A stretch of DNA of 64,000 nt from DASSUW01 sp963806395. GTDB lineage: Bacteria > Actinomycetota > Thermoleophilia > Solirubrobacterales > Solirubrobacteraceae. The position numbers and the translations under genes were made by a program. Below, one piece after another: positions 35,937 through 45,331 of this stretch (within the stretch, counting starts at the first letter, position 1; each line of letters begins with the position of its first letter). Where the stretch lies: the NCBI GenBank assembly GCA_963806395.1, contig CAWDYI010000004.1:134419-198418 (forward strand), in the 5' to 3' direction. The notes under the pieces are model-generated. The model saw only the letters and a list, made by a program, of their open reading frames with translations. It had not been told where the DNA came from and searched no databases.

Positions 35937-37370
35937 ATGCGTCGCCTCCTGCTCGCCGCCGCGCTGTTCCTACTGCTCGCGGCGGACGCCGGTGCGGAGA
36001 CCCTGACCTACCGGTACGGGCCGGTCCACATCGCGCCGGGGCGCAACGACATCGTGTTCGACAACAACGACCTCAAGCCGCAGGTCGACGGCTTCATCAC
36101 GGCCTTCAAGCCGAACCTGACGTACGCGAACGGGGTCGTCCCGCGCGTCGACGTCGTCCACCTGCACCATGGCGTGTGGATCTCCAACGGCGCGCCCCTG
36201 TTCGCCGCAGGCGAGGAGAAGACGCTGATCCGGGCGCCGGCGGGCTACGGCTGGCGCTACCGGACGAGCGACGCCTGGCTGATGAACCACATGATCCACA
36301 ACCTGACTCCGACGCCGGCCGACGTCTACATCGACTACGAGCTCGAGTTCACCCCGGCCAGCGCACCGGAGGCCGCCGGCATCAAGGAGGTCGAGACGCT
36401 GTTCCTCGACGTGATGGGGATCCAGGCGTACCCGGTGTTCGACGTCCACCGCCGATCCGGCGGGGACGGCCGCTACACGTACCCCGACGAGTCCGGGCAG
36501 AGCGGCTACACGCGCAACCGCTACCGCATCGAGGAGGACGGCGTGCTCGTCGGCACCGCCGGGCACCTGCACCCGGGCGGCCTCTACACGGACCTCTACC
36601 TCGAGCGCGCCGGCCGCAGCGTGCGGCTGTTCCGCTCGCGCGCGAAGTACTTCGAGCCGGCCGGCGCCGTGTCGTGGGACGTGGCGATGGAGGCGACGCG
36701 CGCGGACTGGCGCGTGGGGGTCAAGCGCGGCGACATCCTCAAGGTGTCGGCGACGTACAACTCCAAACGGGCGTCGTGGTACGAGGCGATGGGGATCATG
36801 GCCACCGCGTTCGACCCCGGCGGCACCGGGCCGGACCCGTTCGCGGTCAACGTCGACGTGCGCGGCCAGGTCACGCACGGGCACCTGTCGGAGAACCGCA
36901 ACCACGGCGGCGCGTTCTCGGGACTCGCCGACCCGCGCCGGCTGCTGTCGGCGCCACCGCCGCCGAAGCGGACGATCGGGATCAGCGACTTCCTCTACGG
37001 CCGCGGCGACCTGCTGCGCACCGGTCGCAAGCGGCGGCCGCCGACGATCCGCCCGGGCGGCACGCTGCGGTTCGTCAACCGCGATGCGAAGAAGGGGATC
37101 CTGCACTCGATCACCTCCTGCCGCGCGCCGTGCAACCGCACCACGGGCGTCGCCTATCCGATTGCGAACGGGCCGGTCCGGTTCGACTCCGGCAACCTCG
37201 GCTTCGGCCCGGCGTTCGCGACCGCGGCCGCGAATCGCGACAAGTGGCGGACGCCGCGCGGCCTGGACGAGGGCACGTACACGTACTTCTGCAAGATCCA
37301 CCCGTTCATGCGCGGGGCGTTCCGCGTCAAGGGTCAGCCCCGCGGCGGACGCCGCAGCAGCACCGAGTAG
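35937..37370 (+). CDS. Secreted PHM-like copper protein fused to a cupredoxin
   Basis: 477 residues with a clear signal peptide (RRLLLAAALFLLLAADAGA). The first ~300 residues show a histidine/methionine pattern in the same order as the copper sites of peptidylglycine/dopamine monooxygenases: HLHH (75-78), NHMIH (118-121), GHLH (210-212) and YEAMGIM (Met 285/288). The last 110 residues look like a cupredoxin with a full type-1 copper set: His390 (ILHSITSC), Cys452, His455 and Met458 in TYFCKIHPFMRG. The order suggests an electron-donating blue-copper domain tied to a mono-oxygenating or redox copper domain. The cupredoxin call is firm; the PHM-like call is from ligand order and spacing only. 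The last 37 bp overlap the convergent GH2 gene. Confidence 0.65.
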   Translation: MRRLLLAAALFLLLAADAGAETLTYRYGPVHIAPGRNDIVFDNNDLKPQVDGFITAFKPNLTYANGVVPRVDVVHLHHGVWISNGAPLFAAGEEKTLIRAPAGYGWRYRTSDAWLMNHMIHNLTPTPADVYIDYELEFTPASAPEAAGIKEVETLFLDVMGIQAYPVFDVHRRSGGDGRYTYPDESGQSGYTRNRYRIEEDGVLVGTAGHLHPGGLYTDLYLERAGRSVRLFRSRAKYFEPAGAVSWDVAMEATRADWRVGVKRGDILKVSATYNSKRASWYEAMGIMATAFDPGGTGPDPFAVNVDVRGQVTHGHLSENRNHGGAFSGLADPRRLLSAPPPPKRTIGISDFLYGRGDLLRTGRKRRPPTIRPGGTLRFVNRDAKKGILHSITSCRAPCNRTTGVAYPIANGPVRFDSGNLGFGPAFATAAANRDKWRTPRGLDEGTYTYFCKIHPFMRGAFRVKGQPRGGRRSSTE

Positions 37371-40300
37371 GACCTCGACGCCGCGCCGTCCTCGGCCGTC
37401 ACGGTGACCGTCGCCGGACCGGGGAGCGACAGCGGTCCCGCGACCAGCAGCCGGCCGTTGCCGGCCGCGGCCGCCGTGACCTTGTGCCGTCCTCGCCCGA
37501 CGCGGACGGTGTAGCTCGTCGTCGCCGGGTCGAAGCCGCGGACGGTCCGCCCGTCGACCCGGAGGTCGCTGAGCGCGGCGGCCGTGTTGTAGGCCACCTC
37601 GTCGCCGATCACCTGTAGCTCGGCGATCTGGAGGAACCCGGTGCTCGTGTTCGGGCGCGGGCTCGTCATCTCGAGCCGGACCTCCGTCGTCGCCACCGGA
37701 TCGAACGTGATCGTGCTCGGCTGGTTGGACGCCGTCGCCCATCCGACGTCGAGGTTCTCACCGGCGCCCATCGGCTCCCGTCCCAGTACGTCACGTCGAT
37801 CGCCGACGGCAGCGCGTGGGACGCCGAGGTCGTGAAGTACGCGACCATCCTCCCGAACGTCTGCGGGCTCGGCCAGCGCACGGACACCCACTCGCTCGCA
37901 TGCGCGCTGCTGACGGCGGGGAGCAGCGCCGTGGCGGCCTTGTTGTAGAAGTTCGACCAGCCGCCCGTCGCCGTGGTCCCGTCGAGCATCCCCGCGGGGA
38001 CGGTGTCGGCCGCGCCGGAGTAACTGGCGTCGGCGCTCGGCCGCAGCGGGCCGTCGGCGCGCGCGATGTTCACGCCGCGCTGGACGTCCGCGGTCACGTG
38101 GATGCTCGCGAGCGCCCGCCGCGAGAGGCCCCGGACGGCTCCGCGCACCGTGAACCGCCCGGCGGCGGCATACCGGGCCGGATCGATCGCGTCCCAGGTG
38201 ACCGGCGCCTGGCGCTCGACGCCGTCCGTGTAGACCACGCGCACGGTGGCGGGGAGCTTCGGCCGCGTGCCCGCCGGGACGACGGTCGACCAACTCTCGA
38301 TGCCCCCGAGCTTGAACACCGTGACGTGGGCCACGGCGTCGCGCCGGGTGCCCCTGACGTCGCCGCGGACGCGGTGGCGGCCGGCCTTGCGCGGGACCTT
38401 CTCCCAGCGCACCGGGAGCGCCCTGGTGGAGCCGTCCGCATAGACGGCCTGGACCCTGGCGGGCAGCGCGGGCCTCGCGCCGAGCGCGGCGCGGACGGCG
38501 ACCGGGTCGAACCCGATCAGCTTCCTCCCGCCGGCGCTCGACTCGTGGACGGTCGTCGTCGCCGGCAGCAGGCCGGGCGAGGTGGCAGTGACGGTGATCG
38601 GGCCGGACTCATCGTCGGACTGGATGATCGCCAGCGCCTTGCCGTTGAACGCGCGCCGCGAGGACGCCTTGTAGTTCTCGGCGCTCTCCTGCCGGCCGTT
38701 GTCGAGCCCGACGAGCCTCCCGCCGACGACGTCGAACGAGATCCGGTTGGCTGCGCCCGGCACGAACACGCCGTCCTCGTCGACCACGTCGACGGTCACG
38801 AACGCCAGCGACCGGCCGTCGGCACGCACGACCTCGCGGTCCGGGGTCAGCCGCACCGTGTCCGGCGTACCGGCGGTCTCGAGCACGTCGCGCGCGACCA
38901 CATCGCCGCCCTTGCGCGCCACCGCGACCAGCCGGCCCGGCGCGAACGGCACCTTCCACGTGAGATGCAGCTTGCCCGTGCTGCCGTTGGGGCTCGTGTA
39001 GCTGCCGCTCGGGAAGGTCTTGTCGTCACCGGTCGGCTCGGTCGTCTCGAGGTACTCCTTGCCGTACGTCGTGACCTTGTGGTCGTACCGCCGCACGCCG
39101 AGCGACTCCCCGTCGAGGAAGAGCTCGACCGTGTCGACGTTCGCGTACGCCCACACCTCGACCTCCTGGCCCGGCTCGTGGTCGGTCCAGTTCATCGGGA
39201 CGAGGTGGACCATCGGCTTCCTCGTCCACTGGCTCTTGAAGATGTGGTACGTGTCCTTCGCGAAGCCCGCGGTGTCCATCGCACCGAAGAACGACGCCTT
39301 GACCGGGAACACGTCGTACGGCGTCGGCTCGCCGAGATAGTCGATACCCGACCACAGGAACTCGCCGAGGAAGAACTTGCGATCGCGGTCCTTCTTGAGG
39401 CCGTACTCGCTGCTCATCGTCCACGACGCGAGGTTGTTGTCGTAGGACGAGGTCGCCCGCTTGCCCGGCGTGTAGTTCTCGCCGGTGTTGAGCAGATGCG
39501 GATCCTGGTAGACGCCGCGCGACGACGTCTCCGACGACGACTCGGACTCGAACAGGAACTTGTCCGGGTATCGGGCGTGCAGCGCGTCGACCGACTTCGC
39601 CGTGTTGTAGTTCAGCCCGAGGCCGTCGAGCAGGCCGAGGATCTGGTCGGCGCCGGAGTCGGGCGCGGGCACGCTGCGGTACTTGTCCGAGCCGATCACG
39701 ATCGGCCGTGTGGTGTCGATCGACCTGATGTCGTCGATCAGCCGCCGCGCGATCGGCAGGCCGACCTCGATCGAGGTCGAGTCCGGCACCTCGTTGCCGA
39801 TCGACCACATGATCACGGCCGGCGAGTTCTTTGCGGCGTTGACCATCTCCTTGATGTCGGCGTCGCTGTTGGCGTCGAAGAAACGCCCATAGTCGAACTG
39901 CCGCTTCGGCGTGCGCCACGTGTCGAAGGCCTCGACCATCATCACGATGCCGAGCTCCTCGCAGACCTCGATCATCTCCGGCGAGGGCGGGTTGTGCGAC
40001 GTGCGGAAGGCGTTCACGCCCATGCTCAGCATCAGCCGCATCTGCCGCTCGATCGCATCACGGTTGACGGCGGCGCCGAGCGCGCCGAGGTCATGGTGCA
40101 GGTCGACGCCCTGGATCTTGTGGTACTTGCCGTTGAGGAAGAAGCCCTCGTCGGCGTCGATCCGGAACCAGCGGATCCCGAACCGTGTGGTCGTCCTGTC
40201 GACCACCCTGCCGCGGACCCTGAGCTCGGTCTTGAGCGTGTAGAGGTACGGGTCCTCGATCGACCACAGGTGCGGGTCGTGGACGCGCAGGTCGCCGGAG

Positions 40301-41067
40301 CCCGTCCGCTTGGCCACGACCTTGCCGCGCCGGTCGAGCACCGTGCGCACGATCCGCACGGGGTCGTCGCCGTCGTTGACGACCGTCGTGTCGACGTGGA
40401 CGTTCGCGTAGCCCGAGTCGATCGTGTCCTCGACGCCGGGCGTGGTGACGAACGTGCCGTGGCGAGCGACATGGACCGGATCGGTGACGACGAGGTGGAC
40501 GTTGCGGTAGATGCCGCTCCCCGAGTACCAGCGGCTGCTCGGCTGCTGGTGCTGCACCTTGACGGCGAGCACGTTCTCGGTCACGCCGTCGGTGTGCGCG
40601 AGCGCGGTGAGGTCGACGGCGAAGCCGGTGTAGCCGTACGGGTGGCCGGCGACCTGCCGGCCGTTGAGGTAGATGATCGAGTCCATGTAGATGCCGTCGA
40701 ACTCGACCGAGATCCGCTTGCCGGCCGCCGACGGCGGCAGCGTGAACGACTTGCGGTACCAGCCGAGCCCGCCCTGGAGGAAGCCGGTGTCCGCGGTCGT
40801 GCCGGTGCCGGGCCCGGTCGTCGGGTCGAGCTCGATGCTCCAGTCGTGAGGTACGTCGAGCGAGCGCCACGCCGAGTCGTCGTAGGCCGGGTCGGCGGCG
40901 TTCTCGTAGTCGCCGGTAGGGTCGGTGATGCCGGTGCGGTTGACGAGCACGAACCGCCAGTCGTCTCCGAAGTCGGAGCTGCGCGGCGGCGCGTCCGCCG
41001 CGGCGGCGGCCGGCCCGAGGCCGACCAGCACGGCGATGAGCACGACGAGACGGCCGATCCTGGACAC
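37334..41067 (-). pseudogene. Secreted GH2 glycosidase (beta-galactosidase-like), one-base frameshift near the end
   Basis: About 1,244 residues in total. Signal peptide; GH2 sugar-binding jelly roll (DVPHDWSIE, GWYRKSFTLP, FDGIYMDSIIYLNG); Ig-like domain; TIM barrel with the acid/base Glu426 in IGNEVPD and the nucleophile Glu569 in FLGEFLWSG. Next come a DUF4982-like domain, two bacterial Ig-like repeats (each with YxDGxxRxxPVxW) and a discoidin-like domain (about 1030-1140). After YWDGSRWAPV (about residue 1102) the frame breaks: the natural continuation ENLDVGWATASNQ lies in another frame. One missing base near 37757-37763 explains it. It removes the end of the discoidin domain and a final cadherin-like module but leaves the catalytic core. 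The GTG start has GGGAGGAG upstream. Confidence 0.88.
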
Positions 41068-41117
41068 GGCGTCGCTCCTCCCTCGATTACCACGCCGCCC
41101 CTGCGGCGCGGGCGCCG

Positions 41118-41146
41118 GTTATATACCCACAACCGATCGCTTTCAA
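41118..41146 (-). promoter_or_regulatory. Sigma70-like promoter of the GH2 gene
   Basis: On the minus strand TTGAAA (41146-41141) and TATAAC (41123-41118) are exactly 17 bp apart, ending 50 bp before the GTG start. The -35 box touches the DeoR inverted repeat, as expected for repression. Confidence 0.7.
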
Positions 41147-41170
41147 CTTCGAAAGTCATGCTTTCGAAGT
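41146..41170. promoter_or_regulatory. DeoR-type operator, 10-bp inverted repeat
   Basis: ACTTCGAAAG (41146-41155) and CTTTCGAAGT (41161-41170) are perfect inverted copies around TCATG. A second CTTTC at 41140-41144 makes another half-site. TTCGAAA-type half-sites are usual for DeoR/GlpR proteins, and the site lies between the DeoR gene and the GH2 start. Confidence 0.8.
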
Positions 41171-41172
41171 CG

Positions 41173-41997
41173 TCAGGAGACTACGCGCACCTCGCACCCT
41201 CGCTTCCGCAGCGCCTCGACGACCGCCGGATCCGCCGACTCGCCGGTGATGACCATGTCGATCTGATCGACCGGGCATAGGTGGGCGAGCGCGACACGGC
41301 CGATCTTGCCGCCGTCGGCGAGCACGACGCGGCGTCCCGCGGCGGCCAGCATCCGCCGCTTCACCTCGGCCTCGGGGAGGTTCATGTTCGTGACGCCGCC
41401 GACGGGGTCGACCCCGTTGCAGCCGAGCAGCAGCGTGTGGACGTGGATCTTGTCGAGGATCAGCGTCGCCATCGGGTCGACGAGCGAATGCTGCAGATGG
41501 CGCAGTGTGCCGCCCAGCAGCACCACCGTGATCCGCGGATGGCCGCCCTCGAGCTCGAGCGCCGTCTTGAGCCCGTTCGTGAACACGGTGACGTTGCCGA
41601 GGTCGGCACGCGCGGTCAGCGCGCGCGCGGCCGCCGCGGTCGTCGTCCCGACGTCGACGAGCAGTGCCTCGCCGTCGCGCACGAGCTGCGCCGCGGCGTG
41701 CCCGATCGCCAGCTTCTCGTCGGCGAAGCTCGTCTCGCTCTCCTCGAACGGCCGCTCGCGCTCGGGCACCGTGCGCGGGATCGCACCGCCGTGGATGCGG
41801 TGGACCTCGCCGCGCGACGCCAGCGCGTCGAGGTCGCTGCGGATCGTGACCTCGGAGACCCCGAAGCGCTCGCTCAGCTCGCCCACGCGGATGAAGTCGT
41901 GCTGCTTGATCACGGCCAGCATCCGGTCGCGCCGCACGCTGGCGGCGGCGGGCGCGTCGCCGGCGCCGTTCGCGCCGGCGCGGTCCTCGGCGGCCAT
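41173..41997 (-). CDS. DeoR/GlpR-family repressor
   Basis: 274 residues. N-terminal helix-turn-helix (about 22-75: RRDRMLAVIKQHDFIRVGELSERFGVSEVTIRSDLDAL, RIHGGAI). The C-terminal sugar-phosphate sensor domain has LVDVGTTTAA, VFTNGLKTA, VLLGGTLR and LGCNGVD. Members repress sugar catabolic genes until a phosphorylated sugar binds. It lies directly before the GH2 gene on the same strand, with a perfect inverted repeat and promoter between, so it almost certainly controls that enzyme. The first ~20 residues are low-complexity and the true start might be slightly downstream. Confidence 0.92.
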   Translation of the reverse strand: MAAEDRAGANGAGDAPAAASVRRDRMLAVIKQHDFIRVGELSERFGVSEVTIRSDLDALASRGEVHRIHGGAIPRTVPERERPFEESETSFADEKLAIGHAAAQLVRDGEALLVDVGTTTAAAARALTARADLGNVTVFTNGLKTALELEGGHPRITVVLLGGTLRHLQHSLVDPMATLILDKIHVHTLLLGCNGVDPVGGVTNMNLPEAEVKRRMLAAAGRRVVLADGGKIGRVALAHLCPVDQIDMVITGESADPAVVEALRKRGCEVRVVS

Positions 41998-42016
41998 GGC
42001 GGCCGAGTGTAAGCGA

Positions 42017-43126
42017 TCAGCCTGCGGGCAGGTCGGCGAGCGCGGCGATCAGGCGGTCGGTGGCCGCGCCGCCGCGCAGCGCCACGCGCACGTGGCGGTC
42101 GTCGCCCCACGCGGTGCCGGGCGTGACGTAGATCCGCCGGCCGGCGAGATGGCTCGCGATCGCCGCGCCGTCGTGCGCGGTCGAGCTCAGCCACACCAGG
42201 TGGCCGTGGCCGGCGGGGAACGAGAGCGGCGTCCCGCGCAGCCCGTCCGCGAGCCGGTCGCGCTCGCGCGCCGCCGCGGCACGGCGGCGCGTGACCACCG
42301 GCCCGCCCTCCTCGAGCGCCCACAGCATCGCCGCCTGGGCGGGCGAGGAGACGCCGGCGACCGGAGCGAGCTGCGCGAGCACCTCGGCGTCGTTGGCGAC
42401 GGCGTAGCCGGCGCGGAAGCCGGCCATCGCGTGCGCCTTCGAGAACGAGCGCACGACGACCACGCGCTCGCGCGCGGCGAGCAATGCGGCGGCACCGTCG
42501 TCCGCCTCGTCCGGGCCGAACTCGGCGAGCGCGGCGTCGACCACCAGCCAGACCGCGTCGTCCAGCCGCACGGCCAGGTCACGGAGCGCGGCGGGCGAGA
42601 CGGCGGCTCCCGTCGGGTCGTTCGGCGTGCACAGCACGACCGCGCGCGTGTCCGGGCCGGCGGAGGCCGCGAGCACGTCGAGGTCCGGCGCGCCGTCCGT
42701 CGTCAGCGGCACCGCGACGGGAGCGCCGCCGGCCTCGTGCACGAGCCGCGGCAGCGGGCCCCAGCCCGGCCAGGCGACGGCGACCTCGCCGTCGCCGGCG
42801 AGCGCGCGGAACGCGGCGTGCAGCAGCTCGCCGGCGCCGTGGCCGGGTGCGACCTGGTCGGTCGAGACGCCGTGACGGGCGGCGAGCGCCTCGTGCAGCG
42901 GCGTCGGGTCCGGGTACGCGTTGACCGCGCGGCGGAGCGCGTACGTGGCCGCGTTGACGGCCTCGGCGTCGGGCGGCTCGTGCCACGAGGGCGTCGCGAG
43001 GTCGAGCGGCGGCACCTCCGCGAGCGCGCGGTCGCGCTCGGCGTGGTGGCGCTCGAGCAGGTCGCGGCTGATCTCCTCCGGCGACAGCTCCTCGAACTGG
43101 CGGTAGTAGTCCAGGAAGCGCCGCAT
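42017..43126 (-). CDS. Aminotransferase class I/II (histidinol-phosphate aminotransferase-like)
   Basis: PLP-dependent enzyme of 369 residues. It has the fold-type I pattern: AYPDPTPLHEALAARHGV, GHGAGELLHAAFRAL, LCTPNDPTG, VVDAALAEFG, and the PLP lysine in VVRSFSKAHAMAGFRAGYAV. This set resembles the HisC/CobD group. The substrate is not clear because there are no histidine or cobalamin genes beside it. The ATG at 43126 (start of MRRFLDYYRQ) shares its first base with the stop of the upstream membrane protein, so the two are coupled. The open frame continues to 43426 but that part is the shadow of the membrane gene. Confidence 0.82.
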   Translation of the reverse strand: MRRFLDYYRQFEELSPEEISRDLLERHHAERDRALAEVPPLDLATPSWHEPPDAEAVNAATYALRRAVNAYPDPTPLHEALAARHGVSTDQVAPGHGAGELLHAAFRALAGDGEVAVAWPGWGPLPRLVHEAGGAPVAVPLTTDGAPDLDVLAASAGPDTRAVVLCTPNDPTGAAVSPAALRDLAVRLDDAVWLVVDAALAEFGPDEADDGAAALLAARERVVVVRSFSKAHAMAGFRAGYAVANDAEVLAQLAPVAGVSSPAQAAMLWALEEGGPVVTRRRAAAARERDRLADGLRGTPLSFPAGHGHLVWLSSTAHDGAAIASHLAGRRIYVTPGTAWGDDRHVRVALRGGAATDRLIAALADLPAG

Positions 43127-43599
43127 CAGACCATCGCGGGGTACGGCGAGGGCCCGGCGATGATCAGGAACCAGAAGGCGAACGAGAGCCCGGCGACGAC
43201 CGCGGTCACCGCGAAGATCCGCACCAGCGCGCCGTCGCGCTGGTCGTGGCCGGCGGCGCGGCGCAGGATCCGCCAGACGCGGTCCAGCCGCGCGCACGCG
43301 GCCAGCGTGAGCATCAGCGTCGCGATCATGCCGGCGAAGGCGGCCGCGATGCCGGCGCTCACGGACCCGGTCAGGTAGTCGACCTGGGAGCCGACCCACA
43401 GCCACGCCAGCGGCTGCGGACCCCACAGCGTCAGGCAGGCCAGCGTCTCCAGCGCGAGCACGCCGGCGGCGAGCGCGCTGTCGGCCCGGCGGCGGCCCGG
43501 CCCGCCGCGCTCCGGGGCCCCGCGATAGTGGAGCGGTCCGGTGCCGGGCCGGCGGCCGATGAACAGGCCGCCGGTGTCGGTCGGGTCGTTGCGCGGCAT
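43126..43599 (-). CDS. Small multi-span membrane protein
   Basis: 157 residues, unknown function. A polar, Gly/Arg-rich start (MPRNDPTDTGGLFIGRRPGTGPLHYRG) is followed by three or four hydrophobic helices (AAGVLALETLACLTLWG, IAAAFAGMIATLMLTLAA, IFAVTAVVAGLSFAFWFLII). Its stop overlaps the aminotransferase start, so both are probably co-expressed. The start at 43599 is chosen because it gives the conserved-looking GGLFIGRRPGT leader; the ribosome site is weak. Confidence 0.7.
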   Translation of the reverse strand: MPRNDPTDTGGLFIGRRPGTGPLHYRGAPERGGPGRRRADSALAAGVLALETLACLTLWGPQPLAWLWVGSQVDYLTGSVSAGIAAAFAGMIATLMLTLAACARLDRVWRILRRAAGHDQRDGALVRIFAVTAVVAGLSFAFWFLIIAGPSPYPAMV

Positions 43600-43656
43600 C
43601 GGTGAAAGCGAGGATAGGGCGCGAAGCGCGGTGATACGCTGGCTCGCGTCGAGCCG

Positions 43657-44121
43657 ATGGCAGCGATCGAGGAGATCCGGCACCCCGGGACCGCGACGAT
43701 CGAGCGGGGGGCGGAGCGCGCGGCGCGCGCCACGCTGCGCGACCAGATCGCCCGGCTCGAGCGGGCGCTCGCGAACGTGATCACCGCCGCCTACCCGCGG
43801 CTCGACCCCGGTCCGTCGGTGTCGTCGCTGGCCGGCCCGCGGCTCCTCTCGCTCGGGGAGCTCGAACGCGTCCGCGACGCGCTCGCCGGCCGTCTGAGCG
43901 AGCTGCAGTCTGCCGCCGCCGCGCAGTCCGCGCGCCAGGCCGACGCTGCCCGCGAGCTCGAGCGGATGCTCGCCGACCCGCCCGCCCACAAGTGGCGGCG
44001 GCTGTCGAACGCCGACCTCGGCCTGCCCGGCTGCACGACCTACCACGTCCGCCCGCGCGCCGGGGTGCTCGGCATGCTCGCCGGGTGGTGGCAGGTCAAG
44101 ATCTCCGGCGGTTGTCCGTAA
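43657..44121 (+). CDS. Coiled-coil protein of unknown function
   Basis: 154 residues. The middle is a predicted long helix or coiled coil (about 20-50 and 75-115, rich in Ala, Arg, Glu and Leu: ATLRDQIARLERAL, ELERVRDALAGRLSELQSAAAAQSARQADAARELERMLADPP). It ends with a short aromatic segment, GVLGMLAGWWQVKISGGCP. No membrane helix or enzyme motif is visible. It is divergent from the membrane protein above by 57 bp and overlaps the next gene, suggesting a small operon of three. Confidence 0.65.
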   Translation: MAAIEEIRHPGTATIERGAERAARATLRDQIARLERALANVITAAYPRLDPGPSVSSLAGPRLLSLGELERVRDALAGRLSELQSAAAAQSARQADAARELERMLADPPAHKWRRLSNADLGLPGCTTYHVRPRAGVLGMLAGWWQVKISGGCP

Positions 44122-44471
44122 CGCGGCCCAAAGCCCCCTGGCACCCGTTCCCGCTGGTGGAGCTGTGCGTGCTCGCGGGCATCGTGCTGATCGTCCTCGG
44201 GCTGCTCAGCTTCGACACGGACCGCGGCCGCGCGATGCTGCTGTGCGGGATGGCGCTTGGCTCGCTCGGCGGCTTCGACACCGCCGCGCGCGAGCACTTC
44301 GCCGGATACAAGTCGCACTCGATGATGCTCGCGGGGGTTCCGGCGGTCGGGCTGGCGGCGATCCTCTACTTCGCCGGGGCCCCGTGGCCGGCGGTCGTCG
44401 CCGGAGCGCTGATCGCGTTCGCCGGCGGCATCCTGCTGCTCGCCCGCGCGTACGAGCGGCGCGCGGGGTGA
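44112..44471 (+). CDS. Four-helix membrane protein
   Basis: About 119 residues with four hydrophobic segments: VELCVLAGIVLIVLGLL, MLLCGMALGSLGGF, MMLAGVPAVGLAAILYF and AVVAGALIAFAGGILLLA, separated by short polar loops (FDTDRGRA, FAGYKSHS). The likely start is the TTG at 44112, overlapping the stop of the coiled-coil gene; no ATG or GTG is placed better. Unknown function. Its own stop overlaps the start of the VOC gene. Confidence 0.65.
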   Translation: MSVTRPKAPWHPFPLVELCVLAGIVLIVLGLLSFDTDRGRAMLLCGMALGSLGGFDTAAREHFAGYKSHSMMLAGVPAVGLAAILYFAGAPWPAVVAGALIAFAGGILLLARAYERRAG

Positions 44472-44947
44472 CCGGGGACTCCACTACGCTGCCCGCGGTG
44501 ACCGAGCCCAAGCGCATGCAGCTCCGCGGGCTGCACCATCTCACGGCGATCTCGAGCGACCTCGAGCGCACGATCGCCTTCTACCGCGACCTGCTCGGGC
44601 TGGCGATCGTGCACGACGGCCCGTCCGACGACGACCCGACGACCCGCCACGTGTGGTTCGGCGCGCTCGACGGCGGGGCGGGCACGCTGCTCAGCTTCAT
44701 GCAGTATCCGGACCTGCCGAAGGGCGTGGTGGGGACGGGGTCGACGCATCACTTCGCGCTCGTCGTGGACTCCGCCGAGGAACAGGAGGCGTGGCGCGAC
44801 TACCTGCGCGGGCAGGGCGTCGAGTGCACCGACGTCTTCGATCGCGGGGCGTTCCGATCGATCTACATCCGCGATCCCGACGGGCACATCATCGAGATCG
44901 CGACCCGCGGCCCGGGCTTCACCGGCGCCGGCGAAGCGGCCGCGTAA
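44468..44947 (+). CDS. VOC-superfamily protein (glyoxalase/ring-cleavage dioxygenase-like)
   Basis: About 159 residues in one vicinal-oxygen-chelate fold. Metal positions are visible: His in LRGLHHLTAI, His in GTGSTHHFALVV and Glu in IYIRDPDGHIIEI. The segment TIAFYRDLLGLAIVHDG is the usual first repeat. Family members include glyoxalase, fosfomycin resistance proteins and extradiol dioxygenases; I cannot pick one. The GTG at 44468 overlaps the previous stop; a GTG at 44498 and an ATG at 44516 are also possible starts, and the conserved part begins just after the latter. Confidence 0.8.
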   Translation: MTGDSTTLPAVTEPKRMQLRGLHHLTAISSDLERTIAFYRDLLGLAIVHDGPSDDDPTTRHVWFGALDGGAGTLLSFMQYPDLPKGVVGTGSTHHFALVVDSAEEQEAWRDYLRGQGVECTDVFDRGAFRSIYIRDPDGHIIEIATRGPGFTGAGEAAA

Positions 44948-44980
44948 GCGACCGCTCCGCCGGCGCGCGACGTCGCGCGC

Positions 44981-45331
44981 TCAGCGGCCCCAGGCCATCT
45001 CGCGAGCGGCGTAGACCGGATCGCCGGCCAGGCTCGCTGCAAGGGCCCTGCGCTGACGATCTGTCATCGAGCCGATGGTCTTGGTCTCCGATATGGGGAT
45101 CGACGCCAAAAACCTACGGCAACGGGTCTGCCCCCAGCGATGTTGGCTCAGCAGCAGATCGCTGATCGTCATGCTCTCGGCCTCCCAGGGGCACGACAGC
45201 ACTACGTCCGCTACGGGCGTTTCCCCCTCCGCCACTTGGCGTTTGAGCTCGGCACGTGCAAGCCGAACTCTGTTCGCCTGCGCAAGCGCCCGCATGTGCT
45301 GTGCGGCAGGGGCCGTCGCAGTTGCGTCCAT
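44981..45331 (-). CDS. Integration host factor, actinobacterial type (mIHF-like)
   Basis: 116-residue nucleoid or DNA-binding protein. The core ANRVRLARAELKRQVAEGE, then VVLSCPWEAESMTISDLLLSQHRWGQTRCRRFL and TKTIGSMTDRQRRALAA, has the helix arrangement and spacing of the actinobacterial IHF family, with the helix-two-turn-helix segment at RWGQTRCRRFL. In Mycobacterium and Streptomyces this protein is abundant and shapes the chromosome. The ATG at 45331 has GGGGAGG five bases upstream and is clearly better than the in-frame start at 45358. A 320-bp untranslated region of lower GC lies upstream, as is common for highly expressed genes. Confidence 0.8.
   Translation of the reverse strand: MDATATAPAAQHMRALAQANRVRLARAELKRQVAEGETPVADVVLSCPWEAESMTISDLLLSQHRWGQTRCRRFLASIPISETKTIGSMTDRQRRALAASLAGDPVYAAREMAWGR

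Noticed and set aside
37816..41280. An 1154-residue plus-strand frame opposite the GH2 gene
   Set aside because: Rich in Arg, Val and Asp repeats as expected from the reverse of a GC-rich gene; no start signal.
42017..43126. The aminotransferase as histidinol-phosphate aminotransferase (hisC)
   Set aside because: No other histidine genes nearby and the sequence could equally be CobD-like; left without a symbol.
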